A stretch of DNA of 58,188 bases, taken from the NCBI GenBank assembly GCA_947473355.1, contig CANJCQ010000016.1, forward strand, positions 1-58,188, written 5' to 3'. This document shows positions 42,559 through 50,019 of this stretch, one piece after another. Position numbers and translations under genes: made by a program. This DNA is from Sphingomonadaceae bacterium. GTDB taxonomy: Bacteria; Pseudomonadota; Alphaproteobacteria; Sphingomonadales; Sphingomonadaceae. A model generated the notes under the pieces. It saw only the letters and a list, made by a program, of their open reading frames with translations, ran no database searches and was not told the DNA's origin. Each line of letters begins with the position of its first letter. The stretch's first letter is position 1.

Positions 42559-43443
42559 ATGCACGCTGCCACCAAGGACCTGTTGCAGAATCTGACCGAT
42601 GCCGGTCAGGGCACGCCAAATTACCCTGCCTGGCTCGATCTTCCTGATCCCAAAGGCTTTCGCCCCAAGCATCGCTATCGCGCGGTGTGGATCTCGGACA
42701 TCCACCTTGGCACCCGCGGCTGCAATGCTGCCTTACTGGTCGATTTCCTGCGTTCGTTCGAATGCGAGACGCTCTACCTTGTCGGCGATATCGTCGATGG
42801 TTGGCGGCTCAAGAAGGGCTGGTACTGGCCCGATGAGCACAACGAAGTGATCCGCCGCATTCTCAAGCTGGCGCACCGGGGCACCCGCGTGGTCTTCGTG
42901 GCGGGCAACCATGACGAGATGTTTCGCGAATTTGCCGGGCTGACCTTTGGCGGCGTGGAACTGGTGCTTGAAGCGGTCCACGAAACCGCCGACGGCCGCC
43001 GCCTGCTGGTGACCCACGGCGACAGCTTCGATGGCGTAGTGCTCTATGCCCGCTGGCTCGCCTTCCTGGGTGACAAGGCCTACGGGCTGCTGCTACGCAC
43101 CAACATCCTGCTCAACGCCGTGCGCCGCCGCATGAAGCTGCCCTACTGGTCGCTCTCGGCGCACATGAAGCGCAAGGTCAAGAACGCGGTCGAATATGTC
43201 TGCAACTTCGAGGACGCCGTGGCGCGCGAAGCGCATGAGCGCGGGCTCGATGGCGTGGTCTGCGGCCACATCCACACCGCCGAGATTCGCCAGTTTGGCG
43301 ATGTGACCTATTACAACGACGGCGACTGGGTCGAAAGCTGCACCGCGCTGGTCGAAGAGCCCTGCGGCGAGATGCGCATTGTCGATTGGGCCCGCGAAAA
43401 CGTGAAGCCAGTTACTGCCACCCAGACCATGGAGATTGCATGA
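42559..43443 (+). CDS. plcP: PlcP-like metallophospholipase C (UDP-diacylglucosamine hydrolase-like fold)
   Basis: A 294-residue calcineurin-like metallophosphoesterase. Metal-binding motifs in order are WISDIHLG, YLVGDIVDGW, VFVAGNHDEMF, LVTHGDSFD and VVCGHIHTAEI. LpxH of lipid A synthesis is a relative, but the WYWPDEHNEVIRRILK loop and the genes around it match PlcP of Sinorhizobium and marine bacteria, which removes head groups from phospholipids during phosphate starvation. The ATG at 42559 is preceded by CGGAG and starts closest to the domain. The next gene, an Agt-like glycosyltransferase, overlaps it by ATGA, the same pair as in known lipid-remodelling loci. Identity as PlcP rather than LpxH is by context. 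Confidence 0.8.
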   Translation: MHAATKDLLQNLTDAGQGTPNYPAWLDLPDPKGFRPKHRYRAVWISDIHLGTRGCNAALLVDFLRSFECETLYLVGDIVDGWRLKKGWYWPDEHNEVIRRILKLAHRGTRVVFVAGNHDEMFREFAGLTFGGVELVLEAVHETADGRRLLVTHGDSFDGVVLYARWLAFLGDKAYGLLLRTNILLNAVRRRMKLPYWSLSAHMKRKVKNAVEYVCNFEDAVAREAHERGLDGVVCGHIHTAEIRQFGDVTYYNDGDWVESCTALVEEPCGEMRIVDWARENVKPVTATQTMEIA

Positions 43444-44552
43444 TGAGAATCGCCATCGCAACCGACGCCTGGTATCCGCAAGTCAACGGCGTGGTCAGGA
43501 CGCTCGGCGCGACTGTGGCCGAGCTTGACCGACGCGGCTATGAAGTCGAACTGATCACCCCGCAGCGTTTTATGACCGTGCCGCTGCCGGGCTATGCCTC
43601 GATCCGCCTCGCCATGGCGCCGCGCTTCGGGGTGCGCAAAATGCTGGGTGATTTCGATCCGCAGATCGTCCACATTTCGACCGAAGGCCCGATCGGCTGG
43701 TCAGCGCGCAGTTGGTGTCAGGCGCACGGCGTGCCCTTTACCACTGCCTTCCATACCCGTTTCCCAGACTATGCTGCCGCCCGCACCGGGATCAGCGCCG
43801 AGCGCTTCTGGCCGATCATGCGCCGCTTTCATGCCGAGAGCCACGCCGTGATGGTCGCAACGGGCAGCCTCGCCGACGAACTCGCCACGCGGGGTATCAC
43901 CCAGACCCGGCGCTGGAGCCGCGGTATCGATCGCTGGCTGTTCAATCCTGTCGGCGGCAAGCTCGCCGCAATGGAAGACTTGCCGCGCCCGATCATGCTC
44001 AATGTCGGCCGGGTGGCGGTCGAGAAGAACCTTGAGGCGTTCCTCGATGCCGATGTGCCCGGCACCAAGGTGGTGGTGGGCGATGGCCCGGCGCTTGAAG
44101 AGATGCGTGCACGCTATCCGCAGGTGGTCTTCCTCGGCTCGCTGCAAGGCGAAGAACTGGCCAGCGCCTATCGCGCTGCCGATTGCTTTGTCTTCCCCAG
44201 CCGCACCGACACGTTCGGCCTGGTGCTGATCGAGGCGCTCGCCTGCGGTGTGCCGGTCGCCGCCTATCCGGTCTCCGGCCCCGTCGACATCCTTGGCCGC
44301 GACGGTCGCGGAGCTGATGGGACTATGCCCGCGACAGTCGGCGTGCTCGAGGAGAATCTCGAGCTAGCGATAATCAAGGCGCTACGGCTTGATCGCACTG
44401 CCGCAGCCGTGTTCGGCGCGCGCTTCACCTGGGAAAATGCCACCGACCAGTTCATCGAAGCAGTCGAAAGCGCAGCGCAGGGAGCCAAGGCTGGACCCAA
44501 GGCTGGCCCCAAAGCTGGTCCCAAGGCTGGCCGCAGCCTCGAGCCAGCCTGA
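43440..44552 (+). CDS. agt: Agt-like GT4 glycosyltransferase (glycolipid synthesis)
   Basis: A 370-residue GT-B fold enzyme. The N-terminal Rossmann part starts MRIAIATDAWYPQVNGVVRTLGATV and includes FTTAFHTRFPDYAA. The C-terminal donor-binding part has MLNVGRVAVEKNLEAFL, VVVGDGPALEEM and FPSRTDTFGLVLIEALACGVPVAAYPVSG. These match the Agt/SqdX-type glycosyltransferases that add a sugar to diacylglycerol freed by PlcP under phosphate limitation. The ATGATG start overlaps the plcP stop. The C-terminus ends in a short Lys-Ala-Gly-Pro repeat absent from the core family. The donor sugar cannot be read from sequence. Confidence 0.82.
   Translation: MMRIAIATDAWYPQVNGVVRTLGATVAELDRRGYEVELITPQRFMTVPLPGYASIRLAMAPRFGVRKMLGDFDPQIVHISTEGPIGWSARSWCQAHGVPFTTAFHTRFPDYAAARTGISAERFWPIMRRFHAESHAVMVATGSLADELATRGITQTRRWSRGIDRWLFNPVGGKLAAMEDLPRPIMLNVGRVAVEKNLEAFLDADVPGTKVVVGDGPALEEMRARYPQVVFLGSLQGEELASAYRAADCFVFPSRTDTFGLVLIEALACGVPVAAYPVSGPVDILGRDGRGADGTMPATVGVLEENLELAIIKALRLDRTAAAVFGARFTWENATDQFIEAVESAAQGAKAGPKAGPKAGPKAGRSLEPA
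44487..44534 (+). repeat. Four 12-bp tandem repeats in the agt 3' end
   Basis: Units AAGGCTGGACCC, AAGGCTGGCCCC, AAAGCTGGTCCC and AAGGCTGGCCGC encode K-A-G-P, K-A-G-P, K-A-G-P and K-A-G-R. The changes are mostly synonymous. This gives a basic tail that could vary in length by slippage. Confidence 0.85.
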
Positions 44553-44586
44553 GAGCAGACCGGTCCCTTCGCTCGCGGGCAGACGC

Positions 44587-45258
44587 CTATTGGGAAGTGC
44601 CGCGCTTGCTCAATGTGATCAGGGTGTAATAGCCGCCAAGACCACGGCGGGTGCGCAGTTTCAGCTTGTGGCGCGTGGCCAGCCGCGCGGCCCGGTCAGG
44701 CAGGTCCAGCCGCGGCGAAACATGGAACTGGGTCAGCCACCCCTTGAGCATCATCCGCAAGGGCGCAGGCATCCCGCTCATGTCGCCAAAATCGACGACT
44801 TGCAGCGAGCCGCCCGGAGCGAGCAGCGCGGCGGCCTGTGTCAGCGCGGCTGTCCATTCGGGGATCATCGAGGTGGCGAAGGAGAGCACCACCCGGTCGA
44901 ACTGCGTCCGTCCGAACAGGTCGCCTGCATCAAACCCTGTCGCATCGCCCTGCGCCAGCACGGCCTCTTCGCCGAGCTTGGCTTTTGCGCTCTTGAGCAT
45001 CTCTGACGAAATATCGAGCCCGAACAGGCGTGCGCCCGGCCAGCGCTTGCCGATCAGATCAAGGTTGCGCCCGGTCCCGCAGCCGATCTCAAGTACCGTG
45101 CCGCCTGCGGGAAGATCGAGTCCGGCAATCATCCTGTCGCGCCCGAACAGGTAATACTTGCGGGTTGCATCATAGATGTGGCGCTGGCCGCGATAGATCG
45201 AATCCATCAGCGAGGCATGACCCCGCGCATTGGCTCCAGCCCCGCTCATCGCACTCAC
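44587..45258 (-). CDS. btaB: Diacylglyceryl-homoserine N-methyltransferase (betaine lipid)
   Basis: A 223-residue class I SAM methyltransferase. It has a basic helix (RGQRHIYDATRKYYLFGRDRMIAGL), the SAM motif GTVLEIGCGTGRNLDLI, LFGLDISSEML and VVLSFATSMIPEWTAAL. The N-terminal pattern is that of BtaB and PmtA-type phospholipid N-methyltransferases. BtaB adds three methyl groups to form the betaine head group of DGTS. The start overlaps the btaA stop by ATGA, so the pair is translationally coupled, which supports BtaB over PmtA. Confidence 0.82.
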   Translation of the reverse strand: MSAMSGAGANARGHASLMDSIYRGQRHIYDATRKYYLFGRDRMIAGLDLPAGGTVLEIGCGTGRNLDLIGKRWPGARLFGLDISSEMLKSAKAKLGEEAVLAQGDATGFDAGDLFGRTQFDRVVLSFATSMIPEWTAALTQAAALLAPGGSLQVVDFGDMSGMPAPLRMMLKGWLTQFHVSPRLDLPDRAARLATRHKLKLRTRRGLGGYYTLITLSKRGTSQ

Positions 45259-46469
45259 TTGAGCAGGTAGAGGTGGACGCCGCCATAGATCGACGAGCGG
45301 TCCAGACGGGTGAGCTCCAGCGACTGTGCTTCGGCATAGTCCCAGCGTGCCAGCAAGGTATCAGGCACGCGGCCCGGCAGCAGTGTCGGCTCGGCGGCAG
45401 TGCGGAACAGGACGCGCGATCCGGGCTTGGCGGTGCGGGTAATTTCGGTCCACAGCCGGGTCAGCTGATCGTCGTCCATCCAGTCCTGCGCATCAAGCAG
45501 GATGTAGCGATCATGGCTGGCATTATGCTGACTGGCGAGATGCTCGGTGAAATTGACGTGGCACACCTCGACCCGGTCGGCGCGGTCACGGATCGTCTCG
45601 AAATTGCGCGCCTCCAGATAGGGCGGCAGCGGCCGGTCGGGGCCCCGGCCATAGCCACGCGAGAAGGCCTGCCAGGCGAAATAGTTGTCGTTGACCGAGA
45701 AATGGCAGGACAGCTTCTCCAGCCTCCGGCGCAGCACTGTGGCCATCCGTTCGTCGCCGGCCAGCACGTCATATTGTGCGGGCGGAATGCCGAGCCCGAA
45801 CAGCGAGGCGGGCTGGTCGGTCAGCCAGCGAATGAAACGCCGATCGAACATCGGCGCGAATTCCTGCTCAAACACTTCGCGCTGCTCTTCCAGCGTCGTC
45901 GCCGCCAGGATCCGCGAGGGATCGATGCGGTAGAGCCGGGCAATCAGGTGGGCGACGCCGATAAAGGAGCCGAGCATGCCGCGCTTGTAAAAACCCTTGG
46001 TGAAGCCGCCGATGCGCCGCCGGCCGATCAGGTCGCGGCCCTCCCAATAACGCCGGGTCGCCTCGTCGAGGTGCGGCGCGAGCAGGCGGCGATAGATATC
46101 GATATTGGTCTTGTGATCGGCGTCGGCGAAGAAGCGCCGCAGATGATCATGATCGGGCAGGTGGCGCACCGCCGCGATCTTCAGCTTGTTGAGTGCAATA
46201 TGCGCGGTGTTGAGATCGACAGCCGTGATCGCTGCGGGATTGCCGGTGAGGTAAGACATGGCATTGCAGCCGCCGCTGGCGATGGTGACAATGCGGCTGT
46301 CCGCATTGAGCGCGAGGCCTTCCATGTCGACAACAGGATCTTCCCAGATCTGCGCATAGACCAAGCCGCGAAACGCCATGGCAAAGGCCTTGTCGAGCAG
46401 CTTGGCACCCGGCTCGGCATCTCTGCGCACGACGGCATGATCGATGATCTTCGGGGCTGTTTTCGCCAT
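45255..46469 (-). CDS. btaA: S-adenosylmethionine:diacylglycerol 3-amino-3-carboxypropyltransferase
   Basis: A 404-residue BtaA (DUF3419) protein, which moves the aminocarboxypropyl group of SAM to diacylglycerol in the first committed step of betaine lipid (DGTS) synthesis. It has LVYAQIWEDPVVDMEGL, then RIVTIASGGCNAMSYLTGNPAAITAVDLNTAHIALNKLKIAA, the family SAM-binding signature. Later come GFYKRGMLGSFIGVAHLIARLYRIDP and HDRYILLDAQDWMDD. The ATG at 46469 begins just before the conserved block, and a PHO-like box lies 51 bases upstream. DGTS replaces phospholipid in phosphate-limited Rhizobia, Rhodobacter and marine bacteria. Confidence 0.9.
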   Translation of the reverse strand: MAKTAPKIIDHAVVRRDAEPGAKLLDKAFAMAFRGLVYAQIWEDPVVDMEGLALNADSRIVTIASGGCNAMSYLTGNPAAITAVDLNTAHIALNKLKIAAVRHLPDHDHLRRFFADADHKTNIDIYRRLLAPHLDEATRRYWEGRDLIGRRRIGGFTKGFYKRGMLGSFIGVAHLIARLYRIDPSRILAATTLEEQREVFEQEFAPMFDRRFIRWLTDQPASLFGLGIPPAQYDVLAGDERMATVLRRRLEKLSCHFSVNDNYFAWQAFSRGYGRGPDRPLPPYLEARNFETIRDRADRVEVCHVNFTEHLASQHNASHDRYILLDAQDWMDDDQLTRLWTEITRTAKPGSRVLFRTAAEPTLLPGRVPDTLLARWDYAEAQSLELTRLDRSSIYGGVHLYLLK

Positions 46470-46520
46470 GATCTGGTGCTCTCTTCGCTTGTGCGGACGG
46501 ACAAGCCGTGCCGCAGCGAA

Positions 46521-46538
46521 GTGACAGCGCAATGACGA
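46521..46538 (-). promoter_or_regulatory. PHO-like box of btaA-btaB
   Basis: On the minus strand it reads TCGTCAT-TGCG-CTGTCAC, half-sites at 11-bp phase. It ends 51 bases before the btaA start and lies just after the parA stop, so the two lipid genes have their own promoter. Confidence 0.75.
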
Positions 46539-46550
46539 AGATGTTTCGGA

Positions 46551-47363
46551 TTAATGACCCTTGGGAGTCTTTCGCTTGGCAGCCTTGGGGATACGCGCCA
46601 GCGCCCGGTCCGGCTGCTTCGCTTTGAGGGCAGGCTCCGCACCCAGACTCGCCTCGACTGCCAGCCACAGCTCGGCAAAGGCCTTTGCTGCGGGTGTGCT
46701 CGCGGCATAGCTGGCGAGCGGGGCGCGTTCGAGTGCCATGCGCTCGACAATGCTGGCCTGCGGGATCACCGGCCAATCGGCGTGGGCGGCGGCGAGATCG
46801 CGGTGCATGGTCTTGCGCCGATCGACCATCGACAGCACCAGCAGCAATATGGGCTGACGCGCATGGTTGCGCGCCAGATGCTCCTCGACCAGGGTCAGCG
46901 AGCGCATGGCGAGCGGCGTTGGCGGCACCGGCACGACAATTATATCGACAGCACGGAACAGCTGGTCGCTTATTTCGCCGAGGCCGGGCGGGCAATCGAG
47001 AATGATGCACTCGTAACTGGAGGCAAGCGATTGTAACAGCTTGCGCAGCCGGTTGGGCTTTTCCGCCTCGGTCAGGGTCTGGTCGAGATGGCGCAGCGAG
47101 AGATCTGCCGCCAGCAGATCGAGGCCTGGCCACCGGGTTGGCTCGATAAGCTGGCTTGGCTCGACATCGCGCGAAAACAGGCGCTTTGCCTTGCCTCCTG
47201 GCCGTTCCTGCGCATAGAGAAACGAGGCCGCGCCCTGGGCGTCGATATCCCAGAGGAGGGTCTTCAGCGACGATGTGACCGCTGACGCATAGGCAAGATT
47301 GGCGGCAATCGTGGTTTTGCCGACCCCGCCTTTCATGCTGTAGACTGCGACAATCCTGGCCAT
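46551..47363 (-). CDS. ParA/MinD-family ATPase
   Basis: A 270-residue deviant Walker ATPase. It opens MARIVAVYSMKGGVGKTTIAANLAYASAV (Walker A with the signature Lys), then LLWDIDAQGAASFLY (Walker A') and ECIILDCPPGLGEIS (Walker B). The C-terminal 25 residues are basic and Ala/Lys-rich. ParB is not nearby and the protein lies between lipid genes, so chromosome partition is unlikely. Relatives can position protein clusters or membrane enzymes. A role in localising lipid-synthesis enzymes is speculative. Divergent from the second glycosyltransferase gene. Confidence 0.82.
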   Translation of the reverse strand: MARIVAVYSMKGGVGKTTIAANLAYASAVTSSLKTLLWDIDAQGAASFLYAQERPGGKAKRLFSRDVEPSQLIEPTRWPGLDLLAADLSLRHLDQTLTEAEKPNRLRKLLQSLASSYECIILDCPPGLGEISDQLFRAVDIIVVPVPPTPLAMRSLTLVEEHLARNHARQPILLLVLSMVDRRKTMHRDLAAAHADWPVIPQASIVERMALERAPLASYAASTPAAKAFAELWLAVEASLGAEPALKAKQPDRALARIPKAAKRKTPKGH

Positions 47364-47440
47364 GCGAAAACCCCGGGCTTGATGGTGTCGTAATCGTTGC
47401 CAGTTTAGCGAGGCAATGCAAGCATCTGGCGCGGTATTTT

Positions 47441-47458
47441 CTGTAATCGTTATGAAAC
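47441..47458 (+). promoter_or_regulatory. Weak PHO-like site between parA and the second glycosyltransferase
   Basis: Reads CTGTAAT-CGTT-ATGAAAC. The first half-site is good and the second poor. A direct repeat GTAATCGTT occurs at 47390-47398 and 47443-47451, 53 bp apart. Confidence 0.3.
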
Positions 47459-47479
47459 AGTCGCAAGCTCAAAGGGGCT

Positions 47480-48733
47480 ATGCCCGGTAATATCAAAAAC
47501 CTGCTGATCTGCGATCTCACTCAAAGCTATGCCCCGCGCGGCGGCGGCGGAGTGAGCACCTATCTCAAGGAAAAGCGGCGACACGTGCTGTCGCGGACCA
47601 ATCACCGCCTGCCGCAGATCGTGCCCGGCCCGGTCGACAAGGTGACCGAAAACGGCCGACACATCTGGGTCGAGATCGGCGCCGAGCAAGTGCGGGGCAG
47701 TCCTAATTACCGCTTCATCCTGCGCACCGGAGCGGTGCGCGAGGTGCTTGAGAAATACCGCCCCGATGTGATCGAATCGCTGTGCCCCTGGGTGCTGCCG
47801 TGGACCGCGATCAACTATCGCCGCGCCAATCCGGGTACTGCGCTAGTGGCCGGCTATCACACTGACTTTCCCAATGTGCATATTCACCGGGTCAGCACCG
47901 AGCTGTTCGGCAAGGTGATCGCTGACGGGCTGCGCTGGCTCTCGGTAGGCTATGCCGAAGTCACCTACCGCGAGTTCGACCGGGTCTATACGCTTGGCAG
48001 CGAGATGCGCGATCTGCTGGTGCAATATAGCATCAATCATGTCGATGTACTGGCGCTGGGGGTCGATACCGATCTGTTCGATCCGGCCCGCCGCGATCCG
48101 CAACTGCGAACGCGGCTCGGCCTTGCGGGCGAGGGGCCCCTGCTGATCTACGCCGGGCGCATCGACAACGAAAAGCGCGCAGCGACCTTGATCGAAATGC
48201 TACGCCGCCTGCCGCCTGAGCTGGGCGCAGGGCTGGTAATGTATGGCGATGGCAAGCTGCGCGAGCGGCTGCTGGCAGAAGCGGGCAATCTGCCGCTGGC
48301 CATGCCGGGATTTCTCGACGACCGCGAGCAGCTCGCGGCGGCGCTGGCTTCGTCGGATATCTACGTTTCGGGAATGGCGGACGAGACTTTCGGAATTTCA
48401 GTGATCGAAGCCCAGGCCTGCGGTCTACCTGTCGTCGGGGTTGCGGCGGGGGCGATGATCCAGCGGGTCCCGTCCGAACTCGGCCTGCTTGGCCCGGTGG
48501 ATGACGCCGGGGCCATGGCGCGCAATGTCTTGGCCATCTGGCGGGGCGACCGGCGAGCCATGGGACACCGTGCCCGCGCCCATGTCACGGCCAGATTCAG
48601 CTGGGAGCGCACATTTACCCGGCTGATCGACGAGGTCTATGCTGCTGCTCTTGCCAAGGCAGCCGAACGCTTGCGCAATCCCCCGCAGTGGCGCAGCTTT
48701 CGCAGTTGGCGGAGGTTAGAGGAGGCGGGGTAG
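47480..48733 (+). CDS. Second GT4 glycosyltransferase
   Basis: A 417-residue GT-B fold glycosyltransferase. It opens LLICDLTQSYAPRGGGGVSTYLKEK. It then has VAGYHTDFPNVHIHR, VLALGVDTDLFDPARRDP, LLIYAGRIDNEKRAATLIEMLRRLP, LVMYGDGKLRERL and VSGMADETFGISVIEAQACGLPVVGVAAG, the donor-binding Glu motif. The SqdX/Agt-type fold and the neighbourhood suggest it glycosylates a diacylglycerol or adds a second sugar to the Agt product. AAAGGGG precedes the ATG. The exact acceptor is not known. Confidence 0.82.
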   Translation: MPGNIKNLLICDLTQSYAPRGGGGVSTYLKEKRRHVLSRTNHRLPQIVPGPVDKVTENGRHIWVEIGAEQVRGSPNYRFILRTGAVREVLEKYRPDVIESLCPWVLPWTAINYRRANPGTALVAGYHTDFPNVHIHRVSTELFGKVIADGLRWLSVGYAEVTYREFDRVYTLGSEMRDLLVQYSINHVDVLALGVDTDLFDPARRDPQLRTRLGLAGEGPLLIYAGRIDNEKRAATLIEMLRRLPPELGAGLVMYGDGKLRERLLAEAGNLPLAMPGFLDDREQLAAALASSDIYVSGMADETFGISVIEAQACGLPVVGVAAGAMIQRVPSELGLLGPVDDAGAMARNVLAIWRGDRRAMGHRARAHVTARFSWERTFTRLIDEVYAAALAKAAERLRNPPQWRSFRSWRRLEEAG

Positions 48734-48778
48734 CAAAACAGCGGCGGCGGTGCAGATGCCAGCCGCTGGCAGTCCGGG

Positions 48779-49045
48779 TTAGCGCGGGCTGCGGCGGCGG
48801 CGGTCGCTATCGATGCCGGAGACAGCAATGAAAGTCGCGCTCTTCTGCAGGTTGGTTTCGCGCTGGCCCGCCGCAAGAATAGTGGTCGGCGCAAGGCTGC
48901 TTGCGCTCTGCGAGACAGATGGTGTCACGGAAGTGTGAGACAGGACCGCTACTTCGGTCGCCTCAGCAGCATAGGCAGCGTTTGCGCTGAGCAGGCCAAG
49001 ACCGCCAGCGAGTGCAAATGCCATTTTCCAGACTGTGCCGGTCAT
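48779..49045 (-). pseudogene. Truncated TonB-dependent receptor N-terminus
   Basis: An 88-residue frame with a signal peptide (MAFALAGGLGLLSANAAYAAEA). It continues PTTILAAGQRETNLQKSATFIAVSGIDSD, which closely resembles the plug opening of the receptor at 31173 (RETNLQRTPISISVMG). The frame then ends, so the plug and barrel are gone. A PHO-like box lies 84 bases upstream, so this was probably a third Pho-controlled receptor that lost its body. GGGACAGG precedes the ATG at 49045, so a short exported peptide may still be made. Confidence 0.6.
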
Positions 49046-49129
49046 AAATTCCTGTCCCTCGGACGGCCCCGCAAATGTGCGGCACAGGCCCGAATCGCTG
49101 CGATATCCAGAGCTCGCTAAACGGCCTCT

Positions 49130-49147
49130 GTTACAGCAATGTGACAC
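49130..49147 (-). promoter_or_regulatory. PHO-like box between the truncated receptor and a secreted protein
   Basis: On the minus strand it reads GTGTCAC-ATTG-CTGTAAC. The site is nearly symmetrical: on the plus strand, CTGTTAC-AGCA-ATGTGAC (49128-49145) also fits loosely. It could serve both divergent genes. Confidence 0.65.
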
Positions 49148-49221
49148 CGCTTTTCGGCGCTATCAATTTCCCGGAAATCCGCTATGATGGAACAGCTTAA
49201 CCCGCTCTGGAGGAATATGGA

Positions 49222-49746
49222 TTGAACTGGACTCGTTTCGTACCCCTGCTGCTTCTCGCAGTGCCCGGCGCGGCATTTGCTGAAAAGCTGACTTTCGATC
49301 ACCGCATCTACCCGCCACTGGCGGCAGTGCTGGACAGCGGGCGGACGGAGATGATCCGGTTCAATGACAGCAACCCCAAATATATTACCGACCGTATCGC
49401 CGTGCAGGGGACTTCGGTCGATCACTGGACTGAAGCGCTTGATATCATTGTCCGTTTGCGCAGTTCGAAAATGAATTCCGCAGGCGACTGGGCAGGCCAG
49501 ATCCAACGGACCGCCAGCGCGCTGTGCCCCAGCACTTACACCACCATCGCCCAGGACGAGACATCGCTGACCTTCGAGCGCCGGTCGAGTGCTTGCCCGG
49601 CGGGCACGCCGCAGAGCGGTCTTTACCGCATCGTCACAGGCAGGAAATCGCTGTTCATGCTGAATTCGCTGGCCATGGGGGAAATGTCAGCATCCCAGCG
49701 TCAGCAGTGGCTCGATCTGTTCGGCACCGCGCGCCTCGACAACTGA
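49222..49746 (+). CDS. Small secreted protein of unknown function
   Basis: A 174-residue exported protein. The signal peptide (FVPLLLLAVPGAAFAEKL) is clear. The rest has two Cys (ALCPSTY and SSACPAG) that could form a disulfide, and resembles no family I know. The TTG at 49222 is chosen because GGAGG lies eight bases before it; the nearby ATG at 49217 opens only two codons. It may share the PHO-like box with the truncated receptor, so it may be phosphate regulated. Confidence 0.7.
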   Translation: MNWTRFVPLLLLAVPGAAFAEKLTFDHRIYPPLAAVLDSGRTEMIRFNDSNPKYITDRIAVQGTSVDHWTEALDIIVRLRSSKMNSAGDWAGQIQRTASALCPSTYTTIAQDETSLTFERRSSACPAGTPQSGLYRIVTGRKSLFMLNSLAMGEMSASQRQQWLDLFGTARLDN

Positions 49747-49749
49747 GTT

Positions 49750-49884
49750 TCAGCGCGTGAATGTCCCGGCCAGCAGCAAGTCACGCGGGGAAGAGGAGCG
49801 TCCCAGCCATACCTTGCAGGTGCCCTGCGCCATCACCCAATTGCTCTCAGCCTCGCTCCATTTGGCCCGTGCATTTTGGGTCAT
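49750..49884 (-). CDS. Possible 44-residue protein or gene remnant
   Basis: Reads MTQNARAKWSEAESNWVMAQGTCKVWLGRSSSPRDLLLAGTFTR. In-frame codons upstream keep a cysteine-rich pattern (CRIVHHCAC) without a strong start, so this may be the 3' end of a decayed gene. No family is recognised. The rest of the gap to 50019 shows nothing. Confidence 0.25.
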   Translation of the reverse strand: MTQNARAKWSEAESNWVMAQGTCKVWLGRSSSPRDLLLAGTFTR

Positions 49885-50019
49885 GCAGGCGCAGTGATGC
49901 ACGATCCGGCACCAGCGCCAGCGTGAACATAGAGCTGGAAGAACAAGTCATGCGCCCACGTTGGGTATCAATGCTGCGATCGACTGTGACCGGAGGGATG
50001 CTGCTGCGCTACTTGCGGA

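Noticed and set aside
42559..43443. Calling this gene lpxH
   Set aside because: The fold is shared, but the ATGA-coupled glycosyltransferase and the phosphate-starvation context fit PlcP better. A family tree would settle it.
48922..48939. A PHO-like pair GTGTCAC-GGAA-GTGTGAG
   Set aside because: It lies inside the truncated receptor frame and the second half-site is poor; probably chance.
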